Source: an uncultured Draconibacterium sp. (GTDB lineage Bacteria > Bacteroidota > Bacteroidia > Bacteroidales > Prolixibacteraceae). Taken from it: a DNA stretch of 64,000 bases. The translations under genes and the position numbers were made by a program. Shown here piece after piece: positions 51,712 to 61,185 of this stretch (position 1 is the stretch's first letter; each line of letters opens with the position of its first letter). The notes below the pieces were generated by a model. It worked only from the letters and a program-made list of their open reading frames with translations. It was not told the DNA's origin and searched no databases. The DNA is taken from positions 97,772-161,771 of the forward strand of contig NZ_CAJXYQ010000009.1 in the NCBI RefSeq assembly GCF_913063105.1. The letters are read 5' to 3'.

Positions 51712-52551
51712 ATGAGAAAGACAATTTCAATATTAGGTTGCGGTTGGTTAGGTACCGCCCTGGGGAAATCGCTGCTAAGGCAGGGATGGAAAGTAAAAGG
51801 ATCGACAACAACTACGCAGAGTTACAATAAGCTGGAGTTATCGGGTATAAGCACCTTTTATGTTAAAGTAAAAGCCCGGTCGCTTGAGGTGGATTATAAC
51901 AGCTTTTTTAATACAGATGTTCTGGTTGTAGCATTTCCTCCCACGCGTACCAGGTGTGTTGAAGATTCATTCCCCCCAAAAATAGAACAGCTAATCGCAA
52001 AAATTAAAGAAGTAGGTGTGAAAAAAGTACTTTTTGTTTCATCTACTTCTGTTTACGAATCGGTAAACGCAGAAGTTGTTGAAGGGCAGGAAGGTTCGCC
52101 GGAGAAAACATCGGGAAAGGCATTGTTAGCCGCCGAGCAACTGCTTTTATCCTGTTCCGAGTTTAAAACCACCGTATTACGGTTTGGCGGGTTAATTGGT
52201 TACGATCGTAACCCGGCGCGTTTTGTGCAGAACAAAAAAGAACCCTTGTTCGATGCTCCTGTAAACCTTATTCATCGCGATGATTGTGTAAATATAATTA
52301 CCCAAATTCTTGAGAAGAATATCTGGGGCGAGGTCTTTAATGCTGTTTGTCCGGAACACCCCGGGCGAAACGAGTTTTATGCCAGGGCAGCTAAAATAAG
52401 CGAATTGCCGGTGCCGGTGTTTTCAAAAGAACATGGGCCTTTTAAAATTGTAAATAGCAATAAACTCATTCAGCAATTACAATATTCGTTTGTATACAAC
52501 AGTCCGATGGATTATTTAAAAGAGGTGGAAGAATGGGCTTATCGCATTTGA
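51712..52551 (+). CDS. NAD(P)-binding epimerase-like protein inserted in the siroheme operon
   Basis: A 279-residue SDR-type protein with a Gly-rich loop in ISILGCGWLGTALGKSLLRQGW and LFVSSTSVYESVN in the position of the SDR Ser/Tyr region. It resembles the YeeZ group of uncharacterised epimerase-like proteins. No step of siroheme synthesis is known to require it. It overlaps cobA by 19 bp and follows hemL after 62 bp, so it belongs to the transcript. The function in this context is unknown. Confidence 0.75.
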   Translation: MRKTISILGCGWLGTALGKSLLRQGWKVKGSTTTTQSYNKLELSGISTFYVKVKARSLEVDYNSFFNTDVLVVAFPPTRTRCVEDSFPPKIEQLIAKIKEVGVKKVLFVSSTSVYESVNAEVVEGQEGSPEKTSGKALLAAEQLLLSCSEFKTTVLRFGGLIGYDRNPARFVQNKKEPLFDAPVNLIHRDDCVNIITQILEKNIWGEVFNAVCPEHPGRNEFYARAAKISELPVPVFSKEHGPFKIVNSNKLIQQLQYSFVYNSPMDYLKEVEEWAYRI

Positions 52552-53273
52552 TATCAATTGTTGGAGCCGGGCCCGGCGATCCGGAGTTGCTGACCATGAA
52601 AGCGATGAAGCGATTAAGTTCGGCCGATTTGGTTTTGTATGATGCTTTGTTGGGAGCGGCTATTCTTGATTGTGCTAAACCCGGAACTGAGCTGGTTTAT
52701 GTGGGCAAATTATACAAAGATGGCCAGGATCAGACAGCGCGACAAAACGAAATTCATCAGCAATTTTTAAAAGCCGCCAGGCAGGGCAAACGGGTGGTGC
52801 GATTAAAAGCCGGCGACCCTTTTATTTTTGGCCGCGGATCAGAAGAAGCACGATTTTGCAAGGAGGCCGGCTTGTGTTACGAGGTTGTTCCGGGCGTTAC
52901 CGCAGCACTGGCGGGTGCTGCCCGTTTTGAAGTGCCGGTTACCGAACGCGGAAAAAATGCACTGGCCTTGTTTTCTACGGGCCATCGTGTGAATGGTAGT
53001 TTTTCCGATATTGAAGCTGTTGTGGCCGTGTTACAAACCGGCTCGCCGGTAATGGTTTACATGGGCTTGAATAATCTGGTAGAGCTGGCCGAAACACTGG
53101 TGACACGCGGTATTAGTGTACAAACGCCGGTGCAACTGATGAGTAGGATTGGCCAGATAGATGAATGTTTTTTTTCCACCAACTTGGGTGAAACGGCAGT
53201 TTTTCTTCAGGAAAATAGCCCACCAATGCCCACAGTAATTGTAATCGGAAAACATACAAATCCCGTAGCATGA
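52533..53273 (+). CDS. cobA: uroporphyrinogen-III C-methyltransferase
   Basis: A 246-residue SAM-dependent methyltransferase (SUMT) that methylates C2 and C7 of uroporphyrinogen III to precorrin-2, the branch point toward siroheme. It has SIVGAGPGDPELLTMKAMKR, VLYDALLG, RLKAGDPFIFGRGSEEA, EVVPGVTAALAGAA and VMVYMGLNNL. It is the free-standing form, not fused to a CysG N-terminal domain, which is supplied by the gene at 45583. It overlaps hemC by 4 bp (ATGA). Confidence 0.94.
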   Translation: MGLSHLISIVGAGPGDPELLTMKAMKRLSSADLVLYDALLGAAILDCAKPGTELVYVGKLYKDGQDQTARQNEIHQQFLKAARQGKRVVRLKAGDPFIFGRGSEEARFCKEAGLCYEVVPGVTAALAGAARFEVPVTERGKNALALFSTGHRVNGSFSDIEAVVAVLQTGSPVMVYMGLNNLVELAETLVTRGISVQTPVQLMSRIGQIDECFFSTNLGETAVFLQENSPPMPTVIVIGKHTNPVA

Positions 53274-54166
53274 AACAGAAAATTACCATAGCAACCAGGG
53301 GGAGTCGCCTGGCTTTAAAACAAACCGAAATTGTTCGAAGTCTTCTGCTGAAAGAGTTTCCGCAGTTAAGCATTGAGGTGCTTGAAGTTACCACTCGCGG
53401 CGATATTGACCAGACTACGCCGCTTCAGGCTTTCGGGAATACCGGTGTGTTTGTAAAGGGGTTAGAGGAAAAGATTTTGCTTGGCGAGGCAGATATTGCC
53501 GTGCACAGCCTCAAAGATGTTCCTTCTGATGCGCATCCCGATTTGGTGTTAGCTGCCTATCCCGAGCGCGAAGATGTGCGCGATGTTTTGATTTCCCGCA
53601 ATAACGTCCACTTTTCCGAGCTGAAAAGGGGAAGTGTAATTGGCACAAGCAGTCCGGCACGCAGGATGCAGTTGCAGTTACTTCGCCCCGACCTGGTTTT
53701 TAAAAACATAAGAGGAAATGTTGATACACGTGTAGAAAAAGTGAAGAATGGCAATTACGATGCAACAATTTTGGCTGCTGCCGGATTAAAACGACTCGGC
53801 TATTCCATACCTCAAAACAGCTTTTTTTCACTGGATGAGGCCGTTCCTTCACCCGGACAAGGCGCGCTGGTGGTGCAGTCTCACCGGCAAAATACCACTG
53901 TTTTGGCTTTGCTCGAAAAAATAAATGACCCTGGCGTAGAAAAGCAGGTAGCTGCCGAACGAAAATTTATGCAGCTTATTGGTGGCGGCTGTCGTTATCC
54001 ACTGGCGGCACACGCTGAAACGGATGCGGGCAAAGTTACCTTTCGTGCCATTGCGCATAAACCCGGTTGGTGCAATATCGAAAAAGTTAAAATAGAAATT
54101 CCTGTGGCAAAGCTAATGCCCGGGGTCGAAGAAATCGCAAAAAAAATAATAGACAAAAACTTATAA
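53270..54166 (+). CDS. hemC: hydroxymethylbilane synthase (porphobilinogen deaminase)
   Basis: A 298-residue enzyme that polymerises four porphobilinogens. Landmarks are [69 protein letters not shown] and the dipyrromethane-cofactor Cys in [18 protein letters not shown]. Length is normal. It overlaps cobA by 4 bp and hemB by 1 bp. Confidence 0.96.
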   Translation: MKQKITIATRGSRLALKQTEIVRSLLLKEFPQLSIEVLEVTTRGDIDQTTPLQAFGNTGVFVKGLEEKILLGEADIAVHSLKDVPSDAHPDLVLAAYPEREDVRDVLISRNNVHFSELKRGSVIGTSSPARRMQLQLLRPDLVFKNIRGNVDTRVEKVKNGNYDATILAAAGLKRLGYSIPQNSFFSLDEAVPSPGQGALVVQSHRQNTTVLALLEKINDPGVEKQVAAERKFMQLIGGGCRYPLAAHAETDAGKVTFRAIAHKPGWCNIEKVKIEIPVAKLMPGVEEIAKKIIDKNL

Positions 54167-55152
54167 TGATGAATAGACCACAATTTCCAACAACTCGCCT
54201 GCGAAGATTAAGATACAATGCCCAGATCCGCGAGCTGGTAGCCGAAACTAATGTTTCTTTAAACGACCTGGTAATGCCGCTTTTTGTAACATTCGGAGAA
54301 AATGTAAAACAGGAAATTACCTCGATGCCGGGGCAATACCGTTTCTCGGTTAATACACTGGTTGAAAAATGTAAACTACTGTGTATGAAAGGGATAAAAT
54401 CTGTTTTGCTTTTCGGAATACCCGAGGAAAAAGATGAACACGGACATTTGGCTTGTTCCGAAAATAGCATTGTTCAAAAAGCCATGGTAGCCTTAAAAAA
54501 GGAGTTGCCAGGGCTTTTGATTATTGCCGATGTATGCAACTGCGAGTACACTACGCACGGGCACTGCGGAACCATTGTTGATGGCGATGTGGAAAATGAT
54601 TCAACCTTAAAAACTTTGGCTGCCCAGTCGGTTTCGCTGGCGCAAGCCGGAGCCGACATTATTGCCCCTAGCGACATGATGGACGGGAGAGTGAAAGTTA
54701 TTCGGGAAGCGCTGGATGAGGCCGGTTTTTACAAAGTACCAATAATGGCCTACTCGGCAAAATTTGCATCCGGATTTTATGGGCCGTTTCGCGATGCTGC
54801 TGATAGTGCACCCGCATTTGGTAACCGTAGCACTTATCAAATGGATATTAGAAACAGCAACGAGGCCTTACGCGAAATAGAACAAGATATTGCCGAAGGT
54901 GCCGATATGGTGATGGTAAAACCAGGGCTGGCCTACCTTGACATTGTGGCACGTGTAAAAGAAAACTTTAATATACCGGTTGTGGTTTACAACGTAAGTG
55001 GCGAATATTCGATGGTGAAAGCAGCCGCACAAAATGGCTGGATTGATGAGCAACGGGTTGTAATGGAATCGATGATTTCCTTTAAACGTGCCGGAGCCGA
55101 TGTTATTCTTACCTATTGGGCAGAAACGATTGCCGACATACTGAAAGAGTAG
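54166..55152 (+). CDS. hemB: delta-aminolevulinic acid dehydratase (porphobilinogen synthase)
   Basis: A 328-residue enzyme that condenses two 5-aminolevulinates. It has the Cys-rich metal site [12 protein letters not shown], indicating the zinc-type active site, the Schiff-base lysines in [23 protein letters not shown] and [11 protein letters not shown], and the [14 protein letters not shown] segment. The start shares one base with the hemC stop (TAATG); the second Met (54169) is an alternative. It is the last tetrapyrrole gene of the operon. Confidence 0.96.
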   Translation: MMNRPQFPTTRLRRLRYNAQIRELVAETNVSLNDLVMPLFVTFGENVKQEITSMPGQYRFSVNTLVEKCKLLCMKGIKSVLLFGIPEEKDEHGHLACSENSIVQKAMVALKKELPGLLIIADVCNCEYTTHGHCGTIVDGDVENDSTLKTLAAQSVSLAQAGADIIAPSDMMDGRVKVIREALDEAGFYKVPIMAYSAKFASGFYGPFRDAADSAPAFGNRSTYQMDIRNSNEALREIEQDIAEGADMVMVKPGLAYLDIVARVKENFNIPVVVYNVSGEYSMVKAAAQNGWIDEQRVVMESMISFKRAGADVILTYWAETIADILKE

Positions 55153-55211
55153 CCCTTGGTGAAATAAATGATGGTTTTTATAGATTTGTGAGTACTTAAA
55201 AATAGAAAACC

Positions 55212-55505
55212 ATGCCCGAAAAGAAACTATGCTGTCGCATTTTCCCAATCATTTTAATCCTTATTTCTGCTGTAATAAATGCCGGTTTATGGTATTTTGA
55301 TGAGGGAAATCACGGATTTAAATTCTTAACCGACAAAGACGAATTCTATAATTACCTGGGATTTACGCTTGCGGTTGCTTTGTTACCTATTGCCATATTT
55401 TATTATTTCAGCGGAAAAGAAAAGTTTTTCGAAAAGGCACGCCCGCTGTCTTTGCTTGGTTTTGTTCCGGTAATTATTTTTCTGCTTGTATTGGCGCTTT
55501 GGTAA
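55212..55505 (+). CDS. hypothetical small membrane protein
   Basis: A 97-residue protein with three predicted membrane helices (IFPIILILISAVINAGLWYF, YLGFTLAVALLPIAIFYYF, LSLLGFVPVIIFLLVLALW) and a CC pair near the N-terminus. It begins 59 bp after hemB and may be a read-through member of the operon. I do not recognise a family. A hairpin of about 13 bp (55515-55546) without a T-run follows. Confidence 0.5.
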   Translation: MPEKKLCCRIFPIILILISAVINAGLWYFDEGNHGFKFLTDKDEFYNYLGFTLAVALLPIAIFYYFSGKEKFFEKARPLSLLGFVPVIIFLLVLALW

Positions 55506-55514
55506 GGCAATTCT

Positions 55515-55546
55515 TTCGGGAAATTGGGTTGACCCAGTTCCCCGAA
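55515..55546. terminator. hairpin between convergent genes
   Basis: TTCGGG/CCCGAA plus TGGGT/ACCCA with two interior mismatches form a long stem between the small membrane protein gene and the secreted-protein gene ending at 55576. Neither strand shows a proper T-run, so it may stop transcription only weakly. Confidence 0.4.
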
Positions 55547-55575
55547 AAAATTTAAAAAAACAAGTGATGCGAGGT

Positions 55576-56079
55576 TTATTCCTCATTCATCAGGCTGTCA
55601 AGATTAATGGGATTGTTCTGTTTTATACGTTTAAAAATATATCGTGTAATAAAAATGCCGTTACTGTCGTCGGAGCCGCCATAGCTTTCAACTCCGGTAT
55701 TTACAAAGGCAAGTTCCCAGCCCTGGCTCAGCATGTCGTTTATTTTTGAGGTAAGTAAGGCATCATTCGAAGCGATGTTCTGAAAGCGAATTCCTCCAAC
55801 ATTAAAAAAGTTGAGCAGTTTAGTTTCGTCGTAATCCTTAATACGTATTTCCTGACGGTCGCTTTTATTTCGGTCTCCGTTTTCTGCTGTTTGGCGGGTG
55901 GTAAATTCTTTGTAGTCTACTTTATGGTCGGTTGAGAGTAATCGGGAGCGACCCACCCCGCTTGGAATAATCGACTCGATTGATGTTATTATTTTTACTT
56001 CGTATTGCGGCGCCTCCTGGCCTTTGCTCAGTGGTACAAAAAACAGCACCAGCAGTGTGAAAATAAGTAAGTGTTTCAT
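55576..56079 (-). CDS. secreted hypothetical protein, paralogue A
   Basis: A 167-residue exported protein (signal MKHLLIFTLLVLFFVPLSKG). It shares with the next gene the motifs SI[IE]SLVP-GxGRSR, VDYxxFTxxQT, IRIKDYxETKLLNF, GGIRFQNI-SNDALxTSK and MLxxGWEL, and ends FITRYIFKR. The GWEL...FKR ending recalls DUF4177-like folds. The function is unknown. It forms a tandem duplication with the gene at 56128-56652, transcribed away from the ABC exporter. Confidence 0.65.
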   Translation of the reverse strand: MKHLLIFTLLVLFFVPLSKGQEAPQYEVKIITSIESIIPSGVGRSRLLSTDHKVDYKEFTTRQTAENGDRNKSDRQEIRIKDYDETKLLNFFNVGGIRFQNIASNDALLTSKINDMLSQGWELAFVNTGVESYGGSDDSNGIFITRYIFKRIKQNNPINLDSLMNEE

Positions 56080-56127
56080 TTTTATTTGTTTTGTGAATTT
56101 TAGCTTGAAAAATTGATGTTTATGGGA

Positions 56128-56652
56128 TTATTTAATTTCTTTTCTGAAATAATACCGGGTAAGAAACAGGCCGTTTGGATCGTTCGGACTCTCGCTGTTC
56201 TCATCAAGTATGGCTTTAAGAAGCTCTTTTTTTATACTTGCGTTTGCCATTTTGCTTTCTACATCGGTTTTAACATCAAACAGTTCCCACCCGTTGGCAA
56301 GCATTTCGTTTAGTTTTGATGTTACCAGAGCATCGTTCGAAACAATGTTCTGAAAGCGAATTCCTCCTTCGTTATAAAAATTTAGCAGTTTGGTTTCTTC
56401 GTAATCTTTAATACGAATGTTTTTTCGCTTGCTTTTGTTTTTGTTTTTCTTTTCGCCTGTTTGTTGCGAGGTAAAATCACTATAATCTACCTTTACCACC
56501 GGCGATATCATTCGCGATCTTCCCAAACCTCCCGGAACCAGCGATTCAATGCAGCTAACAATCTGTATGTCGTACTTTGGCAGTTGTGCCCGGCTTACTA
56601 TCGGAAGGCAAAAAATAATCAAAAATGCTATTCGAATTTTGAGGCTCATCAT
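56128..56652 (-). CDS. secreted hypothetical protein, paralogue B
   Basis: A 174-residue exported protein (signal MMSLKIRIAFLIIFCLPIVSRA). It is clearly homologous to the neighbour at 55576-56079 (CIESLVPGGLGRSRMI, RIKDYEETKLLNFYNEGGIRFQNI, SNDALVTSKLNEMLANGWELF), with an extra Lys/Glu-rich insertion before the C-terminal FLTRYYFRK. It is the upstream member of a two-gene unit with a 48-bp spacer. The gene is divergent from the C39 ABC exporter (182 bp between starts), so a functional link is possible but unproven. Confidence 0.65.
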   Translation of the reverse strand: MMSLKIRIAFLIIFCLPIVSRAQLPKYDIQIVSCIESLVPGGLGRSRMISPVVKVDYSDFTSQQTGEKKNKNKSKRKNIRIKDYEETKLLNFYNEGGIRFQNIVSNDALVTSKLNEMLANGWELFDVKTDVESKMANASIKKELLKAILDENSESPNDPNGLFLTRYYFRKEIK

Positions 56653-56833
56653 GTATTAAATTATGTTTATTGCTAACAAATATACCTAAAAGTTTTAACC
56701 GGCTCAGGCTAAAACAAAAAGCATACCGAACTACTTTGTTAAATAAATTTAATCTATCGCAAATGGAATCAATTTTGCAATACAGGCGCGACCAATAATA
56801 ATTTTTTTTATCTTTCCGCAACAAAACCTGATT

Positions 56834-59023
56834 ATGTCAAAGTTCCCGTTTTATCAACAGTTTGATGCGATGGATTGCGGCCCTACCTGCTTGCGTATGG
56901 TGGCTAAATATTACGGGAAACATTTTACCACCGAATTTCTTCGCGAGAACTCATATATTACCCGTGAGGGAGTCTCGCTGCTTGGAATTAGCGATGCGGC
57001 TGAGGCTATTGGAATGCGTTCGATGGGCGTAAAAATTACTTTTCAGCAATTAAAAAACGAAGCACCGCTGCCGTGTATTGTGCATTGGGGGCAGGATCAT
57101 TTTGTTGTGGTTCACCAGTTTAAAAAAGGGAAAGTTTGCGTGGCAGATCCGGCATTTGGGCGGATTGAATACACCGAAAAGGAGTTTTGTGAAAAGTGGA
57201 TTTCGACAGTTTCTGGCGGAGAGGAAAAAGGAATATGCCTGCTTTTACAACCTACGCCCGATTTCTACCAGAGCGAAGATGATAAGGTGAAGCGTACCGG
57301 GTTTCAATTTGTATTTAATTACCTGAAGCCGTACAAAAAACTGGTAATTCAGTTAATTCTTGGTTTCTTTTTGGGAAGCTGTATTCAACTGGTCTTGCCA
57401 TTTTTAACGCAGAGTGTTGTTGATATTGGTATCAATAACCAGGACATTGGTTTTATTTACCTTGTACTTATTGCTCAACTCGTGTTGTTTATCAGCCGAA
57501 TGTCGGTAGAGTTTATTCGCTCATGGATATTGTTGCACATCAGTACGCGCATTAATATTTCCATAATTTCCGACTTTCTGATCAAATTGATGAAATTGCC
57601 GCTAGGCTTTTTCGATTCAAAAATGATTGGCGATATTTTACAACGCATTGAAGATCACGACCGGATTGAGCGTTTTTTAACAGCGCAATCAATTGGGGTA
57701 TTGTTCTCGGTTTTTAGCCTGGTGGTTTTTGCCATTGTGCTGGCCATTTACAGCTGGACCATATTTTTTATTTTTATACTTGGCTCGGCGCTGTATTTTG
57801 TCTGGATTTATGTTTTTATGAAACGCCGTCGCGAGCTCGATTTTAAACGTTTTAGTAAACTTTCGGAAAATCAGAGTAAACTTATCCAGATTATTAACGG
57901 CATTCAGGAAATTAAGCTGAACAACTACGAAAAGCAAAAGCGCTGGGAGTGGGAGCGTGTTCAGGCCGGGCTGTTTAAAGTTAGTGTAAAAAGCCTTTCG
58001 TTGCAGCAATATCAAGATGCCGGCTCGGTATTTATAAACGAAACAAAAAATATACTCATCATAATCATATCTGCCACAGCGGTAGTAAATGGCGAATTAA
58101 CACTTGGTATGATGCTGGCCATACAATATATAATTGGGCAGCTGAATACACCCTTGCGCCAGCTCATTAGTTTTATGCATACCGCACAGGATGCTAAAAT
58201 TAGTTTGGAGCGTTTGGCCGAAATTCACGATAAAAAGGATGAAAGCGAAGCCGGAAAATCGTATGTGAGAAACCTGCCCGAAAACAAAGGAATTGTTGTT
58301 AGCGATTTGGTTTTTCAATATGAAGGGCCACGTTCGCCAAAGGTGCTGAATAATATCGATCTGGAAATACCGGAAAAGAAAACAACAGCCATTGTTGGAA
58401 CCAGCGGCAGCGGAAAAACGACATTAATAAAATTGTTGCTTGGTTTTTATCCGCCCGTTGCCGGCGATATTAAAATTGGAGGATTACGATTGGCCAACTA
58501 TTCCCCACAAATGTGGCGCGACAACTGTGGCGTGGTAATGCAGGATGGTTTTATCTTTTCAGACAGTATTGCAAAAAATATTGTGGTAAACGACGAACTT
58601 ATCGATCAGGAACGTTTATTGAATGCCGTAAAAATGGCTAATATTCAGGATTATATCGAAGCATTGCCCTTAAGTTACAACACAAAAATAGGGCAGGAAG
58701 GCGTGGGGTTAAGCCAGGGGCAGAAACAGCGAATTCTGATTGCCCGTGCCATTTATAAATCGCCGGAGTACCTTTTTTTCGATGAGGCAACCAATGCGCT
58801 TGATGCCAACAACGAGAAGATGATCATGGAAAATATGGATAAATTCTCGGCGGGAAAAACTGTTGTTGTGGTGGCGCACCGTTTAAGCACGGTAAAAAAT
58901 GCCGATCAGATTGTGGTGCTCGACACCGGCGAAATTGTTGAACGCGGAACACACGAAGAGCTGATTGCAAAAAAAGGGAAATATTATCAACTGGTTAAAA
59001 ATCAATTGGAACTGGGAAACTGA
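56834..59023 (+). CDS. peptidase-containing ABC exporter (C39 family)
   Basis: A 729-residue bacteriocin/peptide-type exporter. The N-terminal C39 protease (about 1-140) has the catalytic Cys15 in DAMDCGPTCLRMVAKYYG, a His in WGQDHFVVVHQF and an Asp in VADPAFG. A six-helix membrane domain follows (about 160-450) and then the ATPase with Walker A GTSGSGKTTLIK, signature GLSQGQKQRI, Walker B YLFFDEATNALD and the H-loop VVVAHRLST. Such proteins remove a double-glycine leader while exporting a peptide. No candidate precursor with a GG leader was found beside it. It is followed by the HlyD gene after 6 bp. Confidence 0.93.
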   Translation: MSKFPFYQQFDAMDCGPTCLRMVAKYYGKHFTTEFLRENSYITREGVSLLGISDAAEAIGMRSMGVKITFQQLKNEAPLPCIVHWGQDHFVVVHQFKKGKVCVADPAFGRIEYTEKEFCEKWISTVSGGEEKGICLLLQPTPDFYQSEDDKVKRTGFQFVFNYLKPYKKLVIQLILGFFLGSCIQLVLPFLTQSVVDIGINNQDIGFIYLVLIAQLVLFISRMSVEFIRSWILLHISTRINISIISDFLIKLMKLPLGFFDSKMIGDILQRIEDHDRIERFLTAQSIGVLFSVFSLVVFAIVLAIYSWTIFFIFILGSALYFVWIYVFMKRRRELDFKRFSKLSENQSKLIQIINGIQEIKLNNYEKQKRWEWERVQAGLFKVSVKSLSLQQYQDAGSVFINETKNILIIIISATAVVNGELTLGMMLAIQYIIGQLNTPLRQLISFMHTAQDAKISLERLAEIHDKKDESEAGKSYVRNLPENKGIVVSDLVFQYEGPRSPKVLNNIDLEIPEKKTTAIVGTSGSGKTTLIKLLLGFYPPVAGDIKIGGLRLANYSPQMWRDNCGVVMQDGFIFSDSIAKNIVVNDELIDQERLLNAVKMANIQDYIEALPLSYNTKIGQEGVGLSQGQKQRILIARAIYKSPEYLFFDEATNALDANNEKMIMENMDKFSAGKTVVVVAHRLSTVKNADQIVVLDTGEIVERGTHEELIAKKGKYYQLVKNQLELGN

Positions 59024-59029
59024 TGACAA

Positions 59030-60334
59030 ATGACTGACGAGCAAAATAAAATAGAAATTCGTTCCGGCGAAGTACAGGAGATACTTGGCGGAGTACCATC
59101 GCGCATTGTTCGTTACGGTATTCTGGTTTTTGTTGCCATTTTTTCGTTTATCATCATTGGCAGTTTCGTTTTTTACTATCCCGATATTTTGCGCTCGAAT
59201 ATTGTGGTTACTACCGAAAATCCACCGGCTACCTTGGTTGCCCGGGCAACAGGTAAAATCGATAGGTTGTTTGTTGAGGATAAAGATCATGTAGCCGCAG
59301 GGCAAACTATCGCTTTAATCGAAAATCCGGCAGAATATAACGATGTTATTGAGTTGGAAAAAATGATAAATGCAGTTCAGCCAGATTTTGATACGCTTCA
59401 TTTCACCGTTTCGCAGCGCTTTAATAAAAGTCTGCAATTGGGGGCAGTGCAAGAGTATTATTCGCAGTTTTTAACCCGATACGAGGAGTTAAATGAATTC
59501 TATCAACGTAATTATTATATGTTGAAAGAGGAGTCGTATAAGGAGCAGTTAAAAAATGCACGGATTTTATACGACCGCCTTTGGGAGCAAAAAGTTGCCA
59601 TCGATAAAGAATACCAGATTAAACAACGCAATTACGAACGCCAGAAAAAATTGCTGGCCGGAGAGGTTGTTTCTTCCACTGTTTTAGAGCAAGCTGAATC
59701 GGATATGTTGAGTAAAAAATCGGAACTCGATGGTATTCGTTCCACCTTAGCCGAGCGACAAATTGATATCAGCGAACTGGATCAGAAAATTATTGAAAAC
59801 GAAAAAGAATATCACGATTATAAAATTCAATACGAGTCGGCACTGATTGAGGCTTTTAATAACCTGAAAAGTCAGGCCAGTGACTGGTTTCTGACTTATG
59901 TTTTACGATCGCCTATTGATGGGGTGGTTACCTTTAATAAGTTTTATGCCGAAAACCAGAATATTACCGAAGGCGACCGTGTTTTAACCATCGTTCCCGA
60001 AGATGTTGGTGAGGTTGTAGGCAAAGTTGAGTTGCCTGTTCGTGGATCGGGAAAAGTAAAAGAGGGGCTTGATGTTAATGTGAAATTCGACAATTACCCG
60101 TACATGGAATATGGTTTGGTTCGTGGCAAAGTAAAAAGTGTTTCGCTGGTGCCCGAAGATAGTTTTTATATGGTTGAAATCGTTTTTCCTAACGGATTGG
60201 TTACCAATTACGATAACGAGCTGCAAATGCAAAGCCAGTTAATGGGACAGTCCGAAATTATCACCGAGGACCTGCGTTTGATTCAACGTATCTTTAATCC
60301 GCTTAAAGCACTCTGGAAAGAAAGGGTGCGGTAG
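59030..60334 (+). CDS. HlyD-family membrane fusion protein
   Basis: A 434-residue periplasmic adaptor. It has one membrane helix (about 34-56, YGILVFVAIFSFIIIGSFVF), a lipoyl-like half (PPATLVARATGKIDRLFVEDKDHVAAGQTIA), a long coiled-coil hairpin (about 150-270) and a beta-barrel domain with LRSPIDGVVTFNKFYAENQNITEGD. It links the C39 exporter upstream to an outer-membrane channel; no TolC-like gene is next to it. The start at 59030 is preferred over the ATG overlapping the exporter stop, which closes after four codons. Confidence 0.9.
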   Translation: MTDEQNKIEIRSGEVQEILGGVPSRIVRYGILVFVAIFSFIIIGSFVFYYPDILRSNIVVTTENPPATLVARATGKIDRLFVEDKDHVAAGQTIALIENPAEYNDVIELEKMINAVQPDFDTLHFTVSQRFNKSLQLGAVQEYYSQFLTRYEELNEFYQRNYYMLKEESYKEQLKNARILYDRLWEQKVAIDKEYQIKQRNYERQKKLLAGEVVSSTVLEQAESDMLSKKSELDGIRSTLAERQIDISELDQKIIENEKEYHDYKIQYESALIEAFNNLKSQASDWFLTYVLRSPIDGVVTFNKFYAENQNITEGDRVLTIVPEDVGEVVGKVELPVRGSGKVKEGLDVNVKFDNYPYMEYGLVRGKVKSVSLVPEDSFYMVEIVFPNGLVTNYDNELQMQSQLMGQSEIITEDLRLIQRIFNPLKALWKERVR

Positions 60335-60616
60335 GTAAAGAGTAAAGTTTAGATTAAGTCAATACAAGGCTGCTAAGGTTGATAAAAAAATGAACTTATT
60401 TCCCTTCGCTAAACTTAAATGCCTATAAAACCTTATCTTTTCTCAAATCTTTGTAGCGAAAAAATACCACACCCATCGAATAGACTATATTAACCTTGTT
60501 TAGCCTGTTTCACATTTTGCAATTGTCTTTTGCCAACTTCTCAACTTCATGCTTCCAACCTTTTCAATCTCAATCCTTTTCAATCTTAATTATTTCAAAA
60601 AAAAACTCAAAACTTA

Positions 60617-60645
60617 TTGTACTTTAATTAAAATTCGTACTTTTG
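60617..60645 (+). promoter_or_regulatory. str operon promoter P1
   Basis: TTG, 18 nt, TACTTTTG. It lies about 125 bp before the rpsL ATG. Confidence 0.5.
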
Positions 60646-60690
60646 CGAGCCGTTTTTAGGGGAAAAGTGCGCTTTTTCGTCTCGAAACGA

Positions 60691-60720
60691 TTGATAATTA
60701 AGGATTTTTGCATAATTTTG
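60691..60720 (+). promoter_or_regulatory. str operon promoter P2
   Basis: TTG, 19 nt, TAATTTTG, an exact fit in spacing. It lies 48 bp before the rpsL ATG and is the stronger candidate. Confidence 0.6.
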
Positions 60721-60768
60721 CAGTCCGTTTTGAGAAATGATTATTAACTATATAAAAAACAGGTAGTT

Positions 60769-61143
60769 ATGCCAACTATTTCACAGTTAGTTAGAAAAGG
60801 AAGACAAACTAAAGTGGAGAAAAGTAAATCTCCGGCTTTAGATTCATGCCCACAACGTCGAGGGGTATGTGTACGTGTTTATACCACTACGCCTAAGAAA
60901 CCTAACTCAGCAATGCGTAAAGTTGCAAGGGTAAGGTTAACTAATGGTAAAGAGGTGAATGCTTATATTCCAGGAGAAGGCCACAACTTGCAAGAGCACT
61001 CGATTGTACTTGTTCGTGGTGGTAGGGTAAAAGACCTTCCGGGTGTACGTTATCACTTAATTCGTGGAGCACTCGATACAGCAGGTGTTGAAGGTCGTCT
61101 TCAGCGTCGTTCGAAGTACGGTGCTAAAAAACCGAAAAAATAA
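60769..61143 (+). CDS. rpsL: 30S ribosomal protein S12
   Basis: A 124-residue decoding-centre protein. It has the universal segments [49 protein letters not shown] and [26 protein letters not shown], the last two containing residues where streptomycin-resistance changes occur; the wild-type Lys residues ([16 protein letters not shown]) are present. First gene of the str operon. Confidence 0.98.
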   Translation: MPTISQLVRKGRQTKVEKSKSPALDSCPQRRGVCVRVYTTTPKKPNSAMRKVARVRLTNGKEVNAYIPGEGHNLQEHSIVLVRGGRVKDLPGVRYHLIRGALDTAGVEGRLQRRSKYGAKKPKK

Positions 61144-61185
61144 GCAGTAAAAAAGAGTAATTAACTACGTTATTTTCAGTGGTTT

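Larger units (their letters stand above)
60335..60768. other. 434-bp spacer before the str operon
   Basis: No gene recognised; the longest new frames are about a dozen codons. The right-hand half contains two good Bacteroidota promoters for the str operon. There is no clear terminator for the exporter operon. A run of short repeats such as CTTTTCAATCT/CTTTTCAATCTTAAT near 60560-60590 is simple low-complexity sequence. Confidence 0.4.

Noticed and set aside
60400..60440. Short frame downstream of the HlyD gene as exporter substrate
   Set aside because: About 12 codons, no double-glycine leader and no initiation context.
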